A DNA stretch of 64,000 nucleotides from Pseudoxanthomonas spadix (GCF_003703395.1 NZ_RDQN01000003.1:411336-475335); one strand, 5' to 3'. Positions 1 to 9,423 are shown, counted from the stretch's first letter. Notes: generated by a model from the sequence alone, not told the origin. Made by a program: numbers and translations.

Positions 1-2709
1 CTGGACAAGGCCGGCTATCGCGCCGGCGACACGCTCAAGGTGACGCTCACCCCGCCGCACCCGGGCAAGGGCGTGCTGATGGTCGAGTCCGACCACATGC
101 TCTACGTCAGGAACATTGACGCCAAGGCCGGCAGCACCTTCCAGATCCCGGTCACCGCCGACTGGGAACGCCACGACGTATACGTGACCGCGCTGGTGTT
201 CCGCGGCGGCAGCGCGCCGTCCAGGATCACGCCCGCACGCGCGGTCGGGGTGGCGCACGTGCCGATGGACCGCAGCGCGCGTCGCGTCGCCGTCGGCCTG
301 AAGGCGCCGACCCAGATGCAGCCCGAGCAGGACCTGGCGGTCACCATCAGCGTGCCGCAGCTTGCGGGGAGGAACGCGCACGTGACCGTCTCGGCGGTGG
401 ACGTGGGCATCCTCAACATCACCGGCTATCCGGTGCCCGATGCGAACGCCCAGTTCTTCGCCCAGCGTCGCCTGGGCGTGGACAGTTACGACGTGTACGG
501 ACGGGTGATCGAGAGCTTCGAGGGCGACACCGCGCGCATGCGCTTCGGCGGCGACATGGCCCTGGGCCCGCTGCCGCAGGCCAGGCGGCCCACCGCCAGG
601 GTGCAGACGGTGGACTTGTTCGCCGCTCCGGTGAAGCTCGATGCCAAGGGCAATGCACGCATCGTGCTGCACGTGCCGGACTTCAACGGCAGCCTGCGCG
701 TGTCGGCGCTGGTGTACTCGGACGACCAGTACGGCAACCGCGACGTGGAAACCCTGGTGCGTGCGCCCGTGGTGGCCGAGGCCAGCCTGCCGCGTGTGCT
801 GGCACCGGGCGATCGCAGCATGGTCACCCTGGACGTGCAGAACTTCACCGGCAAGCCGGGCACCTTCAAGGTGCAGGTGGACGGGATTGGCCCGCTGGCG
901 ATCGGCGAGGGCAGTCGCAGCGCGCAGCTGGCCGATGGCGCCAAGACCACCCTCAGCTTCCCGCTCATGGCCAACGAGGGCTACACCACCGCGCAGGTGC
1001 GGGTGCGGGTGGAAGGCGGGGCGACCAGCTTCAAGGTGGACCGCAAGTATGACCTGCCGGTGCGCGCCGGCTGGCCCAGCGTGGTGCGCACCGAAAGCCG
1101 GGTGATCGATCCGCTGGCGCCGGTGAGCATGGGCGCGGCCTTCGGCGAGGGGCTGATGGCCGGCTCGATCAACGCGCGCATGGTGGTCAGCGCGCTGCCG
1201 CCGATTCCCTTCGCCGCGGCGCTGGAGGACCTGCTCAAGTATCCCTACGGCTGCATCGAGCAGACCACCAGCAAGGGCTACGGCACCCTGCTGCTGGACC
1301 AGGCCACGGCCGAGCTGCTGGGCACGCAGGGGCTGGATGCCAACAAGCGCCGCGAGCGCATGGAAGGCGCGTTCGGCCGCATCACCTCGATGCAGGTGGC
1401 CAACGGCAACTTCTCGATGTGGGGCGATGACAGCGACGTGGTGCCGTACCTCACCCCGTATGTCGCCGAGTTCCTGCTGGACGCGCGCGATGCCGGCTTC
1501 GCGGTGCCCGATGCGGTGCTGCAGAAGGCACTCAACCGCCTGAGCGAGGACCTGCTGTCCGGCGGCAACCAGTTCTATGGCGCCGACTTCCGCGACCACC
1601 TGCGTTTTGCCAACCAGGCCTACGAAGGCTACGTGCTGGCGCGCGTGGGCCGTGCGCCGCTGGGCACGCTGCGCGCGCTCTATGACAACGACCGGGTCAA
1701 GTCGATGACCGGCCTGCCGCTGGTGCATCTGGGCATCGCGCTGTCGCTGCAGGGCGATAGCAAGCGTGGCAGCCGGGCGATCGCGCTGGGCTTCGACAAA
1801 ACCGGCGACCGGCCGGGTTACCTGGGCGACTACGGCACCCGGCTGCGCGATGACGCGTTGATGCTGGCCCTGGTGCGCGAGCGCAAGCTCTCCCGGCCCG
1901 AATACGATGCCCGTGTGATCTCCCTGGGCCGCGAGCTGGACGAGCGCCGCAAGGCGCGCTGGTTCTACCTGAGCACCCAGGAGCAGGTCGCCCTGGCGCG
2001 CCTGGGCAAGTCGCTGCTGGCCGATGCGCAGGCCAAGACCGTCAGCGGGACCTGGGCCGCCAATGACGCCAGCGAGGTGGTTGACGGACAGCGCCTGTTC
2101 GCGCGCAGCTTCGACGGGCAGACCCTGGCCAAGGGCGTGACCTTCACCCCACGAGGCCTGTCCCCCACCGGATCGGGGAGCACGCCGCCGCTGTACGCCA
2201 GCCTGGAAATCGCCGGCGTGCCGCGCAGCGCGCCGGCCGAGGACACCTCCAGGCTCAGCGTGGTGCGCCGTTACTACACCACCGATGGCAAGGAATGGAC
2301 CGGCGGGACGTTGAAGGAGGGGCAGGCGCTGATCGTCGGCCTGCGCATCACCGCCGATACCGCCATGCCCGACGCACTGCTGACCGACCTGCTGCCGGCG
2401 GGCCTGGAGATCGAGAACTTCAACCTGTCCGACGCCAAGCAGTGGGCCGATGTGGTGGTCGATGGCATCAACATCACCGACCGCGGCGATGCGGCCGACG
2501 TCAAGCACGAGGAGTTCCGCGACGACCGCTACGTGGCCGCCCTGCGCCTGTCCGCCGGTGGCCGCGGCGCCAAGGTGTTCTACCTGGTCCGCGCGGTGAC
2601 CCCCGGCACCTACACCGTGCCACCGCCGCTGGTGGAAGACATGTACCGGCCCGAGATCCGCGGTGTGGGCGCCTCGATGCCGGCGACGATCACGGTGGTG
2701 CAGCCGTAA
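1..2709 (+). CDS. alpha-2-macroglobulin family protein, C-terminal part
   Basis: The reading frame is open from the first base, so the gene starts upstream; about 902 residues are seen. Bacterial alpha-2-macroglobulins are periplasmic lipoproteins that trap foreign proteases through a reactive thioester. The thioester motif is intact: CIEQ is encoded at 1252-1263, after YPYG. Bait and macroglobulin-like beta domains lie before it, and an alpha-helical thioester domain and receptor-like C-terminus after it. The next gene on the same strand is a PBP1C, the usual yfhM-pbpC partner. By family knowledge the pair couples protease defence to wall repair; that role here is inference. Confidence 0.9.
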   Translation: MDKAGYRAGDTLKVTLTPPHPGKGVLMVESDHMLYVRNIDAKAGSTFQIPVTADWERHDVYVTALVFRGGSAPSRITPARAVGVAHVPMDRSARRVAVGLKAPTQMQPEQDLAVTISVPQLAGRNAHVTVSAVDVGILNITGYPVPDANAQFFAQRRLGVDSYDVYGRVIESFEGDTARMRFGGDMALGPLPQARRPTARVQTVDLFAAPVKLDAKGNARIVLHVPDFNGSLRVSALVYSDDQYGNRDVETLVRAPVVAEASLPRVLAPGDRSMVTLDVQNFTGKPGTFKVQVDGIGPLAIGEGSRSAQLADGAKTTLSFPLMANEGYTTAQVRVRVEGGATSFKVDRKYDLPVRAGWPSVVRTESRVIDPLAPVSMGAAFGEGLMAGSINARMVVSALPPIPFAAALEDLLKYPYGCIEQTTSKGYGTLLLDQATAELLGTQGLDANKRRERMEGAFGRITSMQVANGNFSMWGDDSDVVPYLTPYVAEFLLDARDAGFAVPDAVLQKALNRLSEDLLSGGNQFYGADFRDHLRFANQAYEGYVLARVGRAPLGTLRALYDNDRVKSMTGLPLVHLGIALSLQGDSKRGSRAIALGFDKTGDRPGYLGDYGTRLRDDALMLALVRERKLSRPEYDARVISLGRELDERRKARWFYLSTQEQVALARLGKSLLADAQAKTVSGTWAANDASEVVDGQRLFARSFDGQTLAKGVTFTPRGLSPTGSGSTPPLYASLEIAGVPRSAPAEDTSRLSVVRRYYTTDGKEWTGGTLKEGQALIVGLRITADTAMPDALLTDLLPAGLEIENFNLSDAKQWADVVVDGINITDRGDAADVKHEEFRDDRYVAALRLSAGGRGAKVFYLVRAVTPGTYTVPPPLVEDMYRPEIRGVGASMPATITVVQP

Positions 2710-2815
2710 ATGAAAAGCGCCCGCCAGCAGTCGGGTTGATGCTGGCCGGCGCGTTGTCCACGTCCGGGACGATCAGGCTGACCGGCACGGCCGCTATCAT
2801 GCGTGGCCGCCGTGG

Positions 2816-5239
2816 ATGCCTTCACCTGCGCCATCGCTGACCAATGAGCCAGGACCCGCACCGTCGATGAAGGCGCTACGCCCGCGTATCGCCATGCTGC
2901 TCAAGGTCCTGCGCTGGACCAGCGTGGGCGGGCTGCTGACGTTGCTGGTGCTGGACTTGACCTTCCCGCCGCCGTTGCCCAGGGCGGGCGACACCAGCAC
3001 CCTGGTGGTGGCGCGCGATGGCACCCCCCTGCGTGCGTTTGCCGATCGCGATGGCGTGTGGCGCTATCCGGTCCGGCGCGAAGGCGTCTCGCCGCTGTAC
3101 CTGCAGGCGCTGCTGACCTATGAGGACCGCTGGTTCTGGCGGCATCCGGGGATCAATCCCTGGGCGCTGGCGCGTGCCGGTGGCCAGCTGGCCATGCACG
3201 GGCACATCGTCTCCGGCGGCTCGACGTTGACCATGCAGGTCGCGCGCATCCTGGAGCCGCCGGCGAACAGCCGGCACACGCGCACGCCGTGGGGCAAGGC
3301 CAGGCAGCTGCTGCGCGCCGTGCAACTGGAAGTGCACCTGAGCAAGCGCCAGATCCTGGACCTGTACCTGGAGCGCGCCCCGTTCGGCGGCACCATCGAA
3401 GGGGTCGAAGCGGCCAGCTGGGCCTACCTGGGCAAGCCGGCCTCGCGCCTGTCCCATGCCGAGGCCGCGCTGCTGGCGGTGCTGCCGCAGTCGCCCAGCC
3501 GGCTGCGCCCGGACCGCCACCCGCAGGCTGCCCGTGCCGCGCGCGACAAGGTGCTGGCGCGCATGGTCTCGCTGCAGGTGTGGTCGCAGGCGCAGGTGGA
3601 CGATGCGCGGATCGAGCCGGTGGTCGCCCGTTCGCTGCAGCCACCGCTGAGCGCGGCGCTGCTGGCCCTGCGCCTGCACCAGCGCCAGCCTGCCGCCTCA
3701 CGCATCGTCTCCACCATCGACGCCGACCTGCAGCGCACCCTGGAGCAGCGCGTCACCGCGTACTTCTCCAAGCTGCCCGAACGCACCTCGGCCGCGCTGC
3801 TGGTGGTGGACAACGCGACCATGGAAGCGCGCGCCTACGTCGGCTCGGTGAAGTTTGGCGATGGCAAGCGGCTGGGCCACGTGGACATGGTCCGGGCCTG
3901 GCGTTCGCCGGGCTCCACGCTCAAGCCGTTCCTGTACGGCCTGGCGCTGGATGATGGGCTGATCCATTCACAGAGCCTGCTGGTCGATGCGCCGCAGGGG
4001 TTCGGTGGCTACCGGCCGGGCAACTTCGATGCGGCCTTCAACGGCCCGGTCGGCGCCGCGCAGGCATTGCGGCTCTCGCTCAACGTGCCGGCGGTGGATG
4101 TGCTGGACCACGTCGGCCCGTCGCGTTTTGCCGCGCGCCTGGCCAATGCCGGGATCGACCTGCGTTTTCCCGCCGGCTCCGGGCCGAACCTGGCGATGAT
4201 CCTGGGCGGGACCGGGGCGCGGCTGGAGGATCTGGTCGGTGCGTTTGCCGCGTTCAACCGCGACGGGCTGTCCGGTCGCGTGCGCTACACCCGCGACGAT
4301 CCCAAGTCCGACCGCCGCCTGCTCTCGCCCGGTGCGGCCTGGATCGTGCGCCAGATCCTGCAGGACAACCCGCGTCCGGGCTACGCGCTGGACACCTTCG
4401 ATACCGGCTCGCGCCCGCGCGTGGCCTGGAAGACCGGCACCAGCTACGGCTATCGCGATGCCTGGGCCATCGGCGGCACCGGCCGCTACACCGTCGGGGT
4501 GTGGGTCGGTCGCCCGGACGGCACGCCGTTGCCAGGCCAGTACGGCGCGGTCACCGCGTTGCCGCTGATGTTCGAGGTGATCGACAGCCTGCCGCGTGGT
4601 CGCAGCGATGCGATGACCACGCCGGCGCCGGCCACCGTGGCGCAGGTGGAGGTGTGCTGGCCGCTGGGCCTGCCGCCCGATCCACGGGCGCCGCAGCTGT
4701 GCCAGAAGCGCCTGCAGGCCTGGACCCTGGACGGCAACGTGCCGCCGACTTTCGCCGAGCGCGACGCGCGCCTGTGGCGCAGCGGGCTGGAAACCTTCCA
4801 GCGCGATGCCGTCAGTGGCAGGCGCCTGTCGGCTGACTGCACTGCGCCGCACCTGGCGCAGCCCGCGCAGATCGCACGCTGGCCGGCGCTGGCTTCGCCG
4901 TGGCTGACGGCAGCCCAGCGCAGCGCCTCGCAACTGCCGCCGTTGGCCGCCGACTGCGCTGCCGACGGCCGCGACGCCAGCGCCGCCTTGCGCATTGAAG
5001 GCCTCAATGACCGGGCCACGATCGCCCGCGCGCCGGGCAGCCCTGCGCCGGCCACGCTGCGCCTGCGGGCGCTGGGCACCGACACCGACGTGCAATGGCT
5101 GGTGGACGGCCGCTGGATCGCGCGGACCCGCGGCACGCGCGGCTTCGAGCATGGCTTCGACGCGCCCGGCGAGCACACGCTCACTGCGCTGGCCGAGAGC
5201 GGGGCATGGGCGAGCGTGCGCTTTCGCGTGCTTCGCTGA
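2816..5239 (+). CDS. pbpC: penicillin-binding protein 1C
   Basis: Bifunctional peptidoglycan glycosyltransferase/transpeptidase anchored in the inner membrane. A hydrophobic anchor lies near residues 28-50. The GT51 domain follows, with EDRWFWRHPG from residue 103 and GGSTLTMQ. The transpeptidase domain has SxxK (STLK, Ser367), SLN and KTGTS (Lys539). The C-terminus (about 680-805) is a BiPBP_C beta domain, which distinguishes PBP1C from PBP1A/1B. Length of 807 aa is normal. An ATG at 2867 (residue 18) gives a more usual N-terminus and may be the true start; neither start has a clear Shine-Dalgarno. It follows the macroglobulin gene by 106 bp. Confidence 0.93.
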   Translation: MPSPAPSLTNEPGPAPSMKALRPRIAMLLKVLRWTSVGGLLTLLVLDLTFPPPLPRAGDTSTLVVARDGTPLRAFADRDGVWRYPVRREGVSPLYLQALLTYEDRWFWRHPGINPWALARAGGQLAMHGHIVSGGSTLTMQVARILEPPANSRHTRTPWGKARQLLRAVQLEVHLSKRQILDLYLERAPFGGTIEGVEAASWAYLGKPASRLSHAEAALLAVLPQSPSRLRPDRHPQAARAARDKVLARMVSLQVWSQAQVDDARIEPVVARSLQPPLSAALLALRLHQRQPAASRIVSTIDADLQRTLEQRVTAYFSKLPERTSAALLVVDNATMEARAYVGSVKFGDGKRLGHVDMVRAWRSPGSTLKPFLYGLALDDGLIHSQSLLVDAPQGFGGYRPGNFDAAFNGPVGAAQALRLSLNVPAVDVLDHVGPSRFAARLANAGIDLRFPAGSGPNLAMILGGTGARLEDLVGAFAAFNRDGLSGRVRYTRDDPKSDRRLLSPGAAWIVRQILQDNPRPGYALDTFDTGSRPRVAWKTGTSYGYRDAWAIGGTGRYTVGVWVGRPDGTPLPGQYGAVTALPLMFEVIDSLPRGRSDAMTTPAPATVAQVEVCWPLGLPPDPRAPQLCQKRLQAWTLDGNVPPTFAERDARLWRSGLETFQRDAVSGRRLSADCTAPHLAQPAQIARWPALASPWLTAAQRSASQLPPLAADCAADGRDASAALRIEGLNDRATIARAPGSPAPATLRLRALGTDTDVQWLVDGRWIARTRGTRGFEHGFDAPGEHTLTALAESGAWASVRFRVLR

Positions 5240-5277
5240 GCCCTGGTCGCGGTGATGCAATGTGCGCAAGAAGAAAA

Positions 5278-5301
5278 ACGGGCGCTGCAGGCGCCCGTTT
5301 T
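5278..5301. terminator. bidirectional intrinsic terminator
   Basis: Stem ACGGGCGC/GCGCCCGT with a 5-base loop, a T-run after it and an A-run before it, so it can act on both strands. It sits between convergent pbpC and the ferritin-like gene. Confidence 0.85.
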
Positions 5302-5324
5302 CATTCCCAGGATCCGGCGATGAA

Positions 5325-5894
5325 TTACCTGCCGGTGTAGCCTTCCAGCATGTCCGACAACTCGTCGGCATGTTGTTCTTCCTGCTCCAGGATCGCTTCG
5401 AGCAGGCGCTTGGTGGTGGTGTCCTTGTCGCCGATGTAGTTGATCATCTGGCGGTAGCTGTCGATGGCGATGCGCTCGGCGATCAGGTCTTCCTTGACCA
5501 TGTCGTGCAGGTCGCTGCCTTCCTTGTATTCGGCGTGCGACCGCTGGCTTAGCGTGTCCGGGTTGAGATCCGGCTCGCCGCCCAACTGGACGATGCGTTC
5601 GGCCAGCTTGCCTGCGTGCTCCTGCTCCTGCTGGGCGTGCTCCAGGAACTCGGCCTTGATCGAGTCGGCCAGCATGCCCTTGGCCATGAAGTAGTGGCGG
5701 TAGTAGCGCAGCACGCACACGTACTCTGTGGCCAACGCTTCGTTGAGCAGCTTGATCACCTGGTCGCGGTCGGCGGTGTAGGTGTCGGTGATCGCGCCGT
5801 CCTCGATGCGCTTGCGCGCGTTGGCGCGCAGCGTGTCCCGGTCGGACAGGGCGCTGGCGGAAGTCTTGTCGAAGGTGGCGGGCGTGTGGGACAT
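5325..5894 (-). CDS. ferritin-like / bacterioferritin-type protein
   Basis: A 189-residue, mostly helical protein. Paired carboxylate and histidine motifs typical of a di-iron four-helix bundle are visible: EY in the first helix, EHAQQEQEH in the second, LIAER in the third and EEQHAD in the fourth. Such proteins store iron or oxidise Fe(II) in the cytoplasm. The first 35 or so residues are a charged extension before the bundle. It starts with ATG preceded by AGGA. It lies next to a peroxiredoxin on the same strand, which suggests a shared role in iron and peroxide handling. Whether it is a true bacterioferritin or a Dps/rubrerythrin-like relative cannot be settled here. Confidence 0.8.
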   Translation of the reverse strand: MSHTPATFDKTSASALSDRDTLRANARKRIEDGAITDTYTADRDQVIKLLNEALATEYVCVLRYYRHYFMAKGMLADSIKAEFLEHAQQEQEHAGKLAERIVQLGGEPDLNPDTLSQRSHAEYKEGSDLHDMVKEDLIAERIAIDSYRQMINYIGDKDTTTKRLLEAILEQEEQHADELSDMLEGYTGR

Positions 5895-5932
5895 GTGTGG
5901 GTTCCTGTTTGTGCGATAGGGAAGAAAAAGGG

Positions 5933-6415
5933 TCAGGCGGGAATCTGCTGCAGCACCTGTTCGGCCGAGGACACCTTGAATTCGCCCGGCGCCTCGACCC
6001 AGATGTCCTGGACCACGCCGTCGACCGCGTACAGGGCATAGCGGCGCGAACGCAGGCCCATGCCGTTGCCGCTCAGGTCGATGTCCAGGCCCATGGCCCT
6101 GGTCAGCTCGGCGCTGCCGTCGGCCAGCAGTTGCAGGCCATCGGGCACATGCAGCGATTCGCCCCAGGCCTTCATCACGAAAGGGTCGTTGACCGCCACG
6201 CAGTAGACCTCGACGCCGCGCTTGCGGAATTCGTCGAAGTGCTCGATGAAGCCTGGCAGGTGGCGCTCGGAGCAGGTCGGGGTGAAGGCGCCGGGTACGC
6301 CGAACAGGACCACCTTGTGCGCCTGGAACAGGGTCGGCGTGTCGACCTTCTCCACCCCCTGGCGGATGCGGTTGAGGGTGATCTCGGGGATGCGCTGGCC
6401 ACGCTGGATGGTCAT
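5933..6415 (-). CDS. peroxiredoxin, Prx5 type
   Basis: Thiol peroxidase of 160 residues reducing hydrogen peroxide and organic hydroperoxides in the cytoplasm. The active-site motif PGAFTPTCS is present, with peroxidatic Cys48 counted from the ATG used here. A second cysteine, Cys72 in EVYCVAV, could resolve it. The hallmark of the Prx5 group is VPGAFTPTCSxxHLPG. A TTG two codons upstream is a less likely start. It lies 38 bp upstream of the ferritin-like gene on the same strand and may be cotranscribed with it. Unlike some relatives it carries no glutaredoxin domain. Confidence 0.92.
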   Translation of the reverse strand: MTIQRGQRIPEITLNRIRQGVEKVDTPTLFQAHKVVLFGVPGAFTPTCSERHLPGFIEHFDEFRKRGVEVYCVAVNDPFVMKAWGESLHVPDGLQLLADGSAELTRAMGLDIDLSGNGMGLRSRRYALYAVDGVVQDIWVEAPGEFKVSSAEQVLQQIPA

Positions 6416-6505
6416 GGGCAAGTCTCGTCAAGGGGCGCGCCCGCCGCGCTGGCGGGTGCATGAACGCCACCCTAGGAGCGGCCATGGGAAGGGCGCGTCA
6501 AGGCC

Positions 6506-6533
6506 CTTGAAAACTGCCTGGAGGCGCCTATCT
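6506..6533 (+). promoter_or_regulatory. sigma-32-like heat-shock promoter
   Basis: CTTGAAA at 6506-6512 matches the sigma-32 -35 element. GCGCCTATCT, about 13 bases later, resembles the CCCCATNT -10 element. It lies about 75 bp upstream of hsp20. Match by eye only. Confidence 0.6.
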
Positions 6534-6606
6534 GCTGGCCATGGAGGCCACGGGCCCCTGCCGCGCCGCAGTCGCGGAATGTCGGCAACCAAACAGGAGA
6601 CATGCC

Positions 6607-7050
6607 ATGAATTTTGTGCGCTACAACGGCTGGTCCGGCCTTCCTGCCCAGGCCGATCTGGGCCGGGTCATCGAGCGTTTCGTGCAGGCCAATCAGTCCC
6701 CCGAACAAGCCGAATGGTCGCCGCCGGTGGACGTGAAGGAAGAAGCCACCCGGTTCGTGATCTTCGCCGATCTGCCGGGCGTGGACCTGGATACGATCGA
6801 GGTGCAGATGGACAAGAATGTGCTCAGCATCCGCGGCCAGCGGGCCGCGCCGGAGGCGGGCGAAGACCAGCGCTTCACGCGCCAGGAGCGCCGCCACGGC
6901 AGGTTTGCCCGCAGCTTCACCCTGCCGGAAACCGCCGATGCCGACGGCATCGTGGCTTCGGGCCGCGACGGGGTGCTGGAAGTGGTGATTCCCAAGCGTG
7001 CGCAGGCCGCGCCGCGCCGGATCCAGGTGGGGCGCGAATCGATCCAGTAA
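6607..7050 (+). CDS. Hsp20/alpha-crystallin small heat-shock protein
   Basis: ATP-independent holdase of 147 residues that binds unfolding proteins. The alpha-crystallin domain spans about residues 38-135: it opens with the DVKEE strand and ends with the GVLEVVIPK strand, which carries the conserved hydrophobic V-I motif of the family. The start follows AGGAGA with proper spacing; an in-frame ATG 22 codons upstream lacks a ribosome site. A sigma-32-like promoter lies upstream and a DnaJ-family gene 122 bp downstream, so this is a heat-shock locus. The short C-terminal tail carries RIQV rather than a clear IxI motif. Confidence 0.92.
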   Translation: MNFVRYNGWSGLPAQADLGRVIERFVQANQSPEQAEWSPPVDVKEEATRFVIFADLPGVDLDTIEVQMDKNVLSIRGQRAAPEAGEDQRFTRQERRHGRFARSFTLPETADADGIVASGRDGVLEVVIPKRAQAAPRRIQVGRESIQ

Positions 7051-7127
7051 GCTGTACGCCGCCAGCCCGGATTGCCGGGCGCGAGTGACGGGCGTGATGT
7101 GCTGTTGAATGCATCAGGCCCAGGTTC

Positions 7128-7157
7128 AAGCCCGCGGCTGCGAGGTCGCGGGCTTTT
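7128..7157 (+). terminator. terminator-like hairpin directly before cbpA
   Basis: Stem AAGCCCGCG/CGCGGGCTT followed by TTT, ending about 6 bases before the GGAGG of cbpA. It could end the hsp20 transcript or attenuate cbpA. Confidence 0.65.
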
Positions 7158-7172
7158 CTTGCTGGAGGTGCG

Positions 7173-8054
7173 ATGGAATTCAAGGATTACTACCAGACGC
7201 TGGGCGTTGAACCCACGGCCGGCGAAGCGGAGATCAAGAGCGCCTACCGCCGCCTGGCGCGCAAGTACCACCCCGATGTCAGCAAGGAAGCCGATGCCGA
7301 GGACAGGTTCAAGGCCGTCAACGAGGCCTACGAAGCGTTGCGCGATCCGGAAAAACGCGCGGCCTACGACCAGCTGCGCGCGCGCGGCTACCGGCCTGGG
7401 CAGGAATACCAGCCACAGGATTTCGGCGGCCGTCCCGGTCAGGGCTTCGATTTCGAGGAGGTATTCGGCAGCACCGGCGGCGGCGGTGCCGGCTTCAGTG
7501 ATTTCTTCGAGAACCTGTTCGGCCAGCGCGCCCGCGGCGGCGGTCCGGGCTTTGGCGGTCAGGCGCCGCGCGGAGAGACCCGCGCCCGGCTGTCGGTGCC
7601 GCTGCGCGCGGTCTACGAGGGCAGCACCATCAGGGTGACCGTCAACGGCAGACAGCTGGACGTGCGCGTGCCCAAGGGCATCAGGCCCGGCCAGGCGATC
7701 CGGCTGGCCGGACAGGGCAGTGGCGGTGGCAACCTGCTGCTGGAGGTGGAATACGCCGCCGACCCGCAGTTCGAGGTGGATGGCAGCAACGTGATCCACG
7801 TATTGCAGGTCACACCGTGGCAGGCCGCGCTCGGCGCCACGGTCAGCGTGCCGACCTTGGGCGGGCCGGTGGAATTGAAGGTGCCGGCCGGTTCGGAAGC
7901 CGGTCGCAAGCTGCGCCTGCGCGGTCGCGGCCTGCCAGGCGCGCAGCCGGGCGACCAGATCGTGGAGCTGGAGATCACCGCGCCGCGCCCGGAGACCGAG
8001 GCCCAGCGCAAGGCCTACGAGAAGCTGGCCAAGGCGTTCGCGTCCCAAGCCTGA
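7173..8054 (+). CDS. cbpA: CbpA-type DnaJ-family cochaperone
   Basis: A J-protein of 293 residues that stimulates DnaK ATPase. The J domain covers residues 1-70 and contains the HPD motif in KYHPDVSKE. A Gly/Phe-rich linker follows (about 75-135) with repeated GGG and GF. The C-terminal substrate-binding domains begin near residue 140. The CxxCxGxG zinc finger of DnaJ is absent, so this is a class II (CbpA-like) protein. GGAGG precedes the ATG. It follows hsp20 on the same strand, separated by a terminator-like hairpin. The strict assignment to CbpA rather than another class II J-protein rests on domain layout. Confidence 0.9.
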   Translation: MEFKDYYQTLGVEPTAGEAEIKSAYRRLARKYHPDVSKEADAEDRFKAVNEAYEALRDPEKRAAYDQLRARGYRPGQEYQPQDFGGRPGQGFDFEEVFGSTGGGGAGFSDFFENLFGQRARGGGPGFGGQAPRGETRARLSVPLRAVYEGSTIRVTVNGRQLDVRVPKGIRPGQAIRLAGQGSGGGNLLLEVEYAADPQFEVDGSNVIHVLQVTPWQAALGATVSVPTLGGPVELKVPAGSEAGRKLRLRGRGLPGAQPGDQIVELEITAPRPETEAQRKAYEKLAKAFASQA

Positions 8055-8096
8055 ACCGGCCGGTGCAGAAAGACCGGATCCCGACCAGGCGTCTGT

Positions 8097-8247
8097 GTAG
8101 CGCCCCATCGCGGCCATGTCCCGAAAAGGGGATAAAGGCCTACGGGAAAGCCCATCGCGGCCGGGCCGCATCGCGGGGATTTGCCCCCTCTCCCCCGCTC
8201 GCGGGGGAGAGGGGGCTCCGAACGCGTCGAGCAGACAGTTGCTCCTA
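8097..8247. repeat. GTAG...CTAC-bounded repeat with internal long hairpin
   Basis: Intergenic sequence between convergent cbpA and the response regulator. It opens with GTAGCGCCCC, ends with GCTCCTAC and contains two copies of CCCATCGCGGCC. A 16-bp GC hairpin at 8183-8216 (arms GCCCCCTCTCCCCCGC and its complement) has no T-run; it may act as a structural terminator on both strands. Confidence 0.6.
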
Positions 8248-8262
8248 CGGGCGCCCGGCAGC

Positions 8263-8655
8263 TCAGGCGGCCGGCAATGGCGGCTCGCTGCTGGCGCTGA
8301 GGATGCGTTCGATCACTTCTGACAGTTCGTCCTCGGAAAACGGCTTGGTCAGATAGGCCTTGGCGCCCTGGCGCATGCCCCACATGCGATCGGTATCCTG
8401 GTCCTTGGTCGTGACCAGGATCACCGGAATGTGGCTGGTGGTCGCTTCGCGGCTGAGCTGGCGGGTGGCCTGGAAGCCGTTGAGATTGGGCATGACCACA
8501 TCCATCAGGACCATGTCCGGCAACTCGCGCTTGGCCACTTCAACACCCTGCGCGCCGTCCTCGGCCGTGATCGAGGCGTGCCCCAGCTTTTCCACGATGC
8601 GCTGGATGCCCAGCAACTGCGACGGTGAATCGTCGACGATCAAAATCCGTGCCAT
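8263..8655 (-). CDS. PilH-like CheY-type response regulator
   Basis: A stand-alone receiver domain of 130 residues without an output domain. Acidic pocket Asp8/Asp9, phospho-acceptor Asp52 (VLMDVVMP), the Thr of VTT and the Lys of YLTKPF are all present. The sequence around VDDSPSQ, NLNGFQATRQL and VILVTTKDQDTDRMWGMRQGA is that of PilH, the twitching-motility regulator of Chp-type chemosensory systems. No other pil or chp gene is beside it, so function as PilH proper is inference. It starts at ATG 8655. Confidence 0.75.
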   Translation of the reverse strand: MARILIVDDSPSQLLGIQRIVEKLGHASITAEDGAQGVEVAKRELPDMVLMDVVMPNLNGFQATRQLSREATTSHIPVILVTTKDQDTDRMWGMRQGAKAYLTKPFSEDELSEVIERILSASSEPPLPAA

Positions 8656-8829
8656 GCGATAACCCCCTGATTGTCCCCGCGCCGATTGTAGAGGCTGTTC
8701 ATGGACAAGGTAATACGCCGGTGACCGGTCGGCGGTGCCGATGTTCCGCTCGTCCGTCGGCGCTCCCACGCGGCCACGCGGCCGCTCTGAAAGCATGAAG
8801 ACCATCACACTTGCGGGTATCGACGGTCC

Positions 8830-9423
8830 TCATCGAACCACGCTGGCGCGTTTCTCGTCGATCCACTTCGAGGCCTGCGCCGGCGTATAGGCCTGCATCC
8901 AGCCCAGCATCGCGTCGATGTCCTCGCCGTACCACAGGTCGGCGCGCTGGTCCGGGTGCAGGAAACCTTCTTCGACCATGCGATCGATCATGCCGATCAG
9001 CGGTGCGTAGAAGCGGTCCATGTCCAGGAACGCGCACGGCTTGTTGCCGATGCCCAGCTGGCGCCAGGTGAGCATCTCGAAGATCTCCTCCATGGTGCCA
9101 AAGCCGCCGGGCAGGGTGACAAAGCCATCGGCCAGTTCGAACATGCGCGCCTTGCGCTCGTGCATGGAACCGACGACCTCCAGCCGGGTCAGGCCGCGAT
9201 GGGCGACTTCCCAGTCGGCCAGCTGTTGCGGAATGACGCCGGTGACCTGGCCGCCGGCCTCCAGGACCGCGTTGGCCACCGTGCCCATCAGACCGACGTT
9301 GCCGCCGCCATAGACCAGGCGCAGGCCGTCGGCGGCCAGGCGCCTGCCCAGTTCGGCCGCGCGCTGGGCGTAGAGCGGCTTGGAGCCGGGGTTGGAGCCG
9401 CAGTAGACGCAGATGCTTTTCAT
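8830..9423 (-). CDS. LOG family protein (TIGR00730)
   Basis: A 197-residue Rossmann-fold protein of the lysine-decarboxylase-like LOG family. It has the signature PGGFGTMEE and an N-terminal CVYCGSNPG loop. Family members with this signature hydrolyse nucleoside 5'-monophosphates, releasing ribose-5-phosphate; in plants and some bacteria this yields active cytokinins. The bacterial role is often nucleotide salvage, so cytokinin production here is not claimed. The gene lies downstream of lpdA on the same strand but is separated by heptamer repeat arrays. Confidence 0.9.
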   Translation of the reverse strand: MKSICVYCGSNPGSKPLYAQRAAELGRRLAADGLRLVYGGGNVGLMGTVANAVLEAGGQVTGVIPQQLADWEVAHRGLTRLEVVGSMHERKARMFELADGFVTLPGGFGTMEEIFEMLTWRQLGIGNKPCAFLDMDRFYAPLIGMIDRMVEEGFLHPDQRADLWYGEDIDAMLGWMQAYTPAQASKWIDEKRASVVR

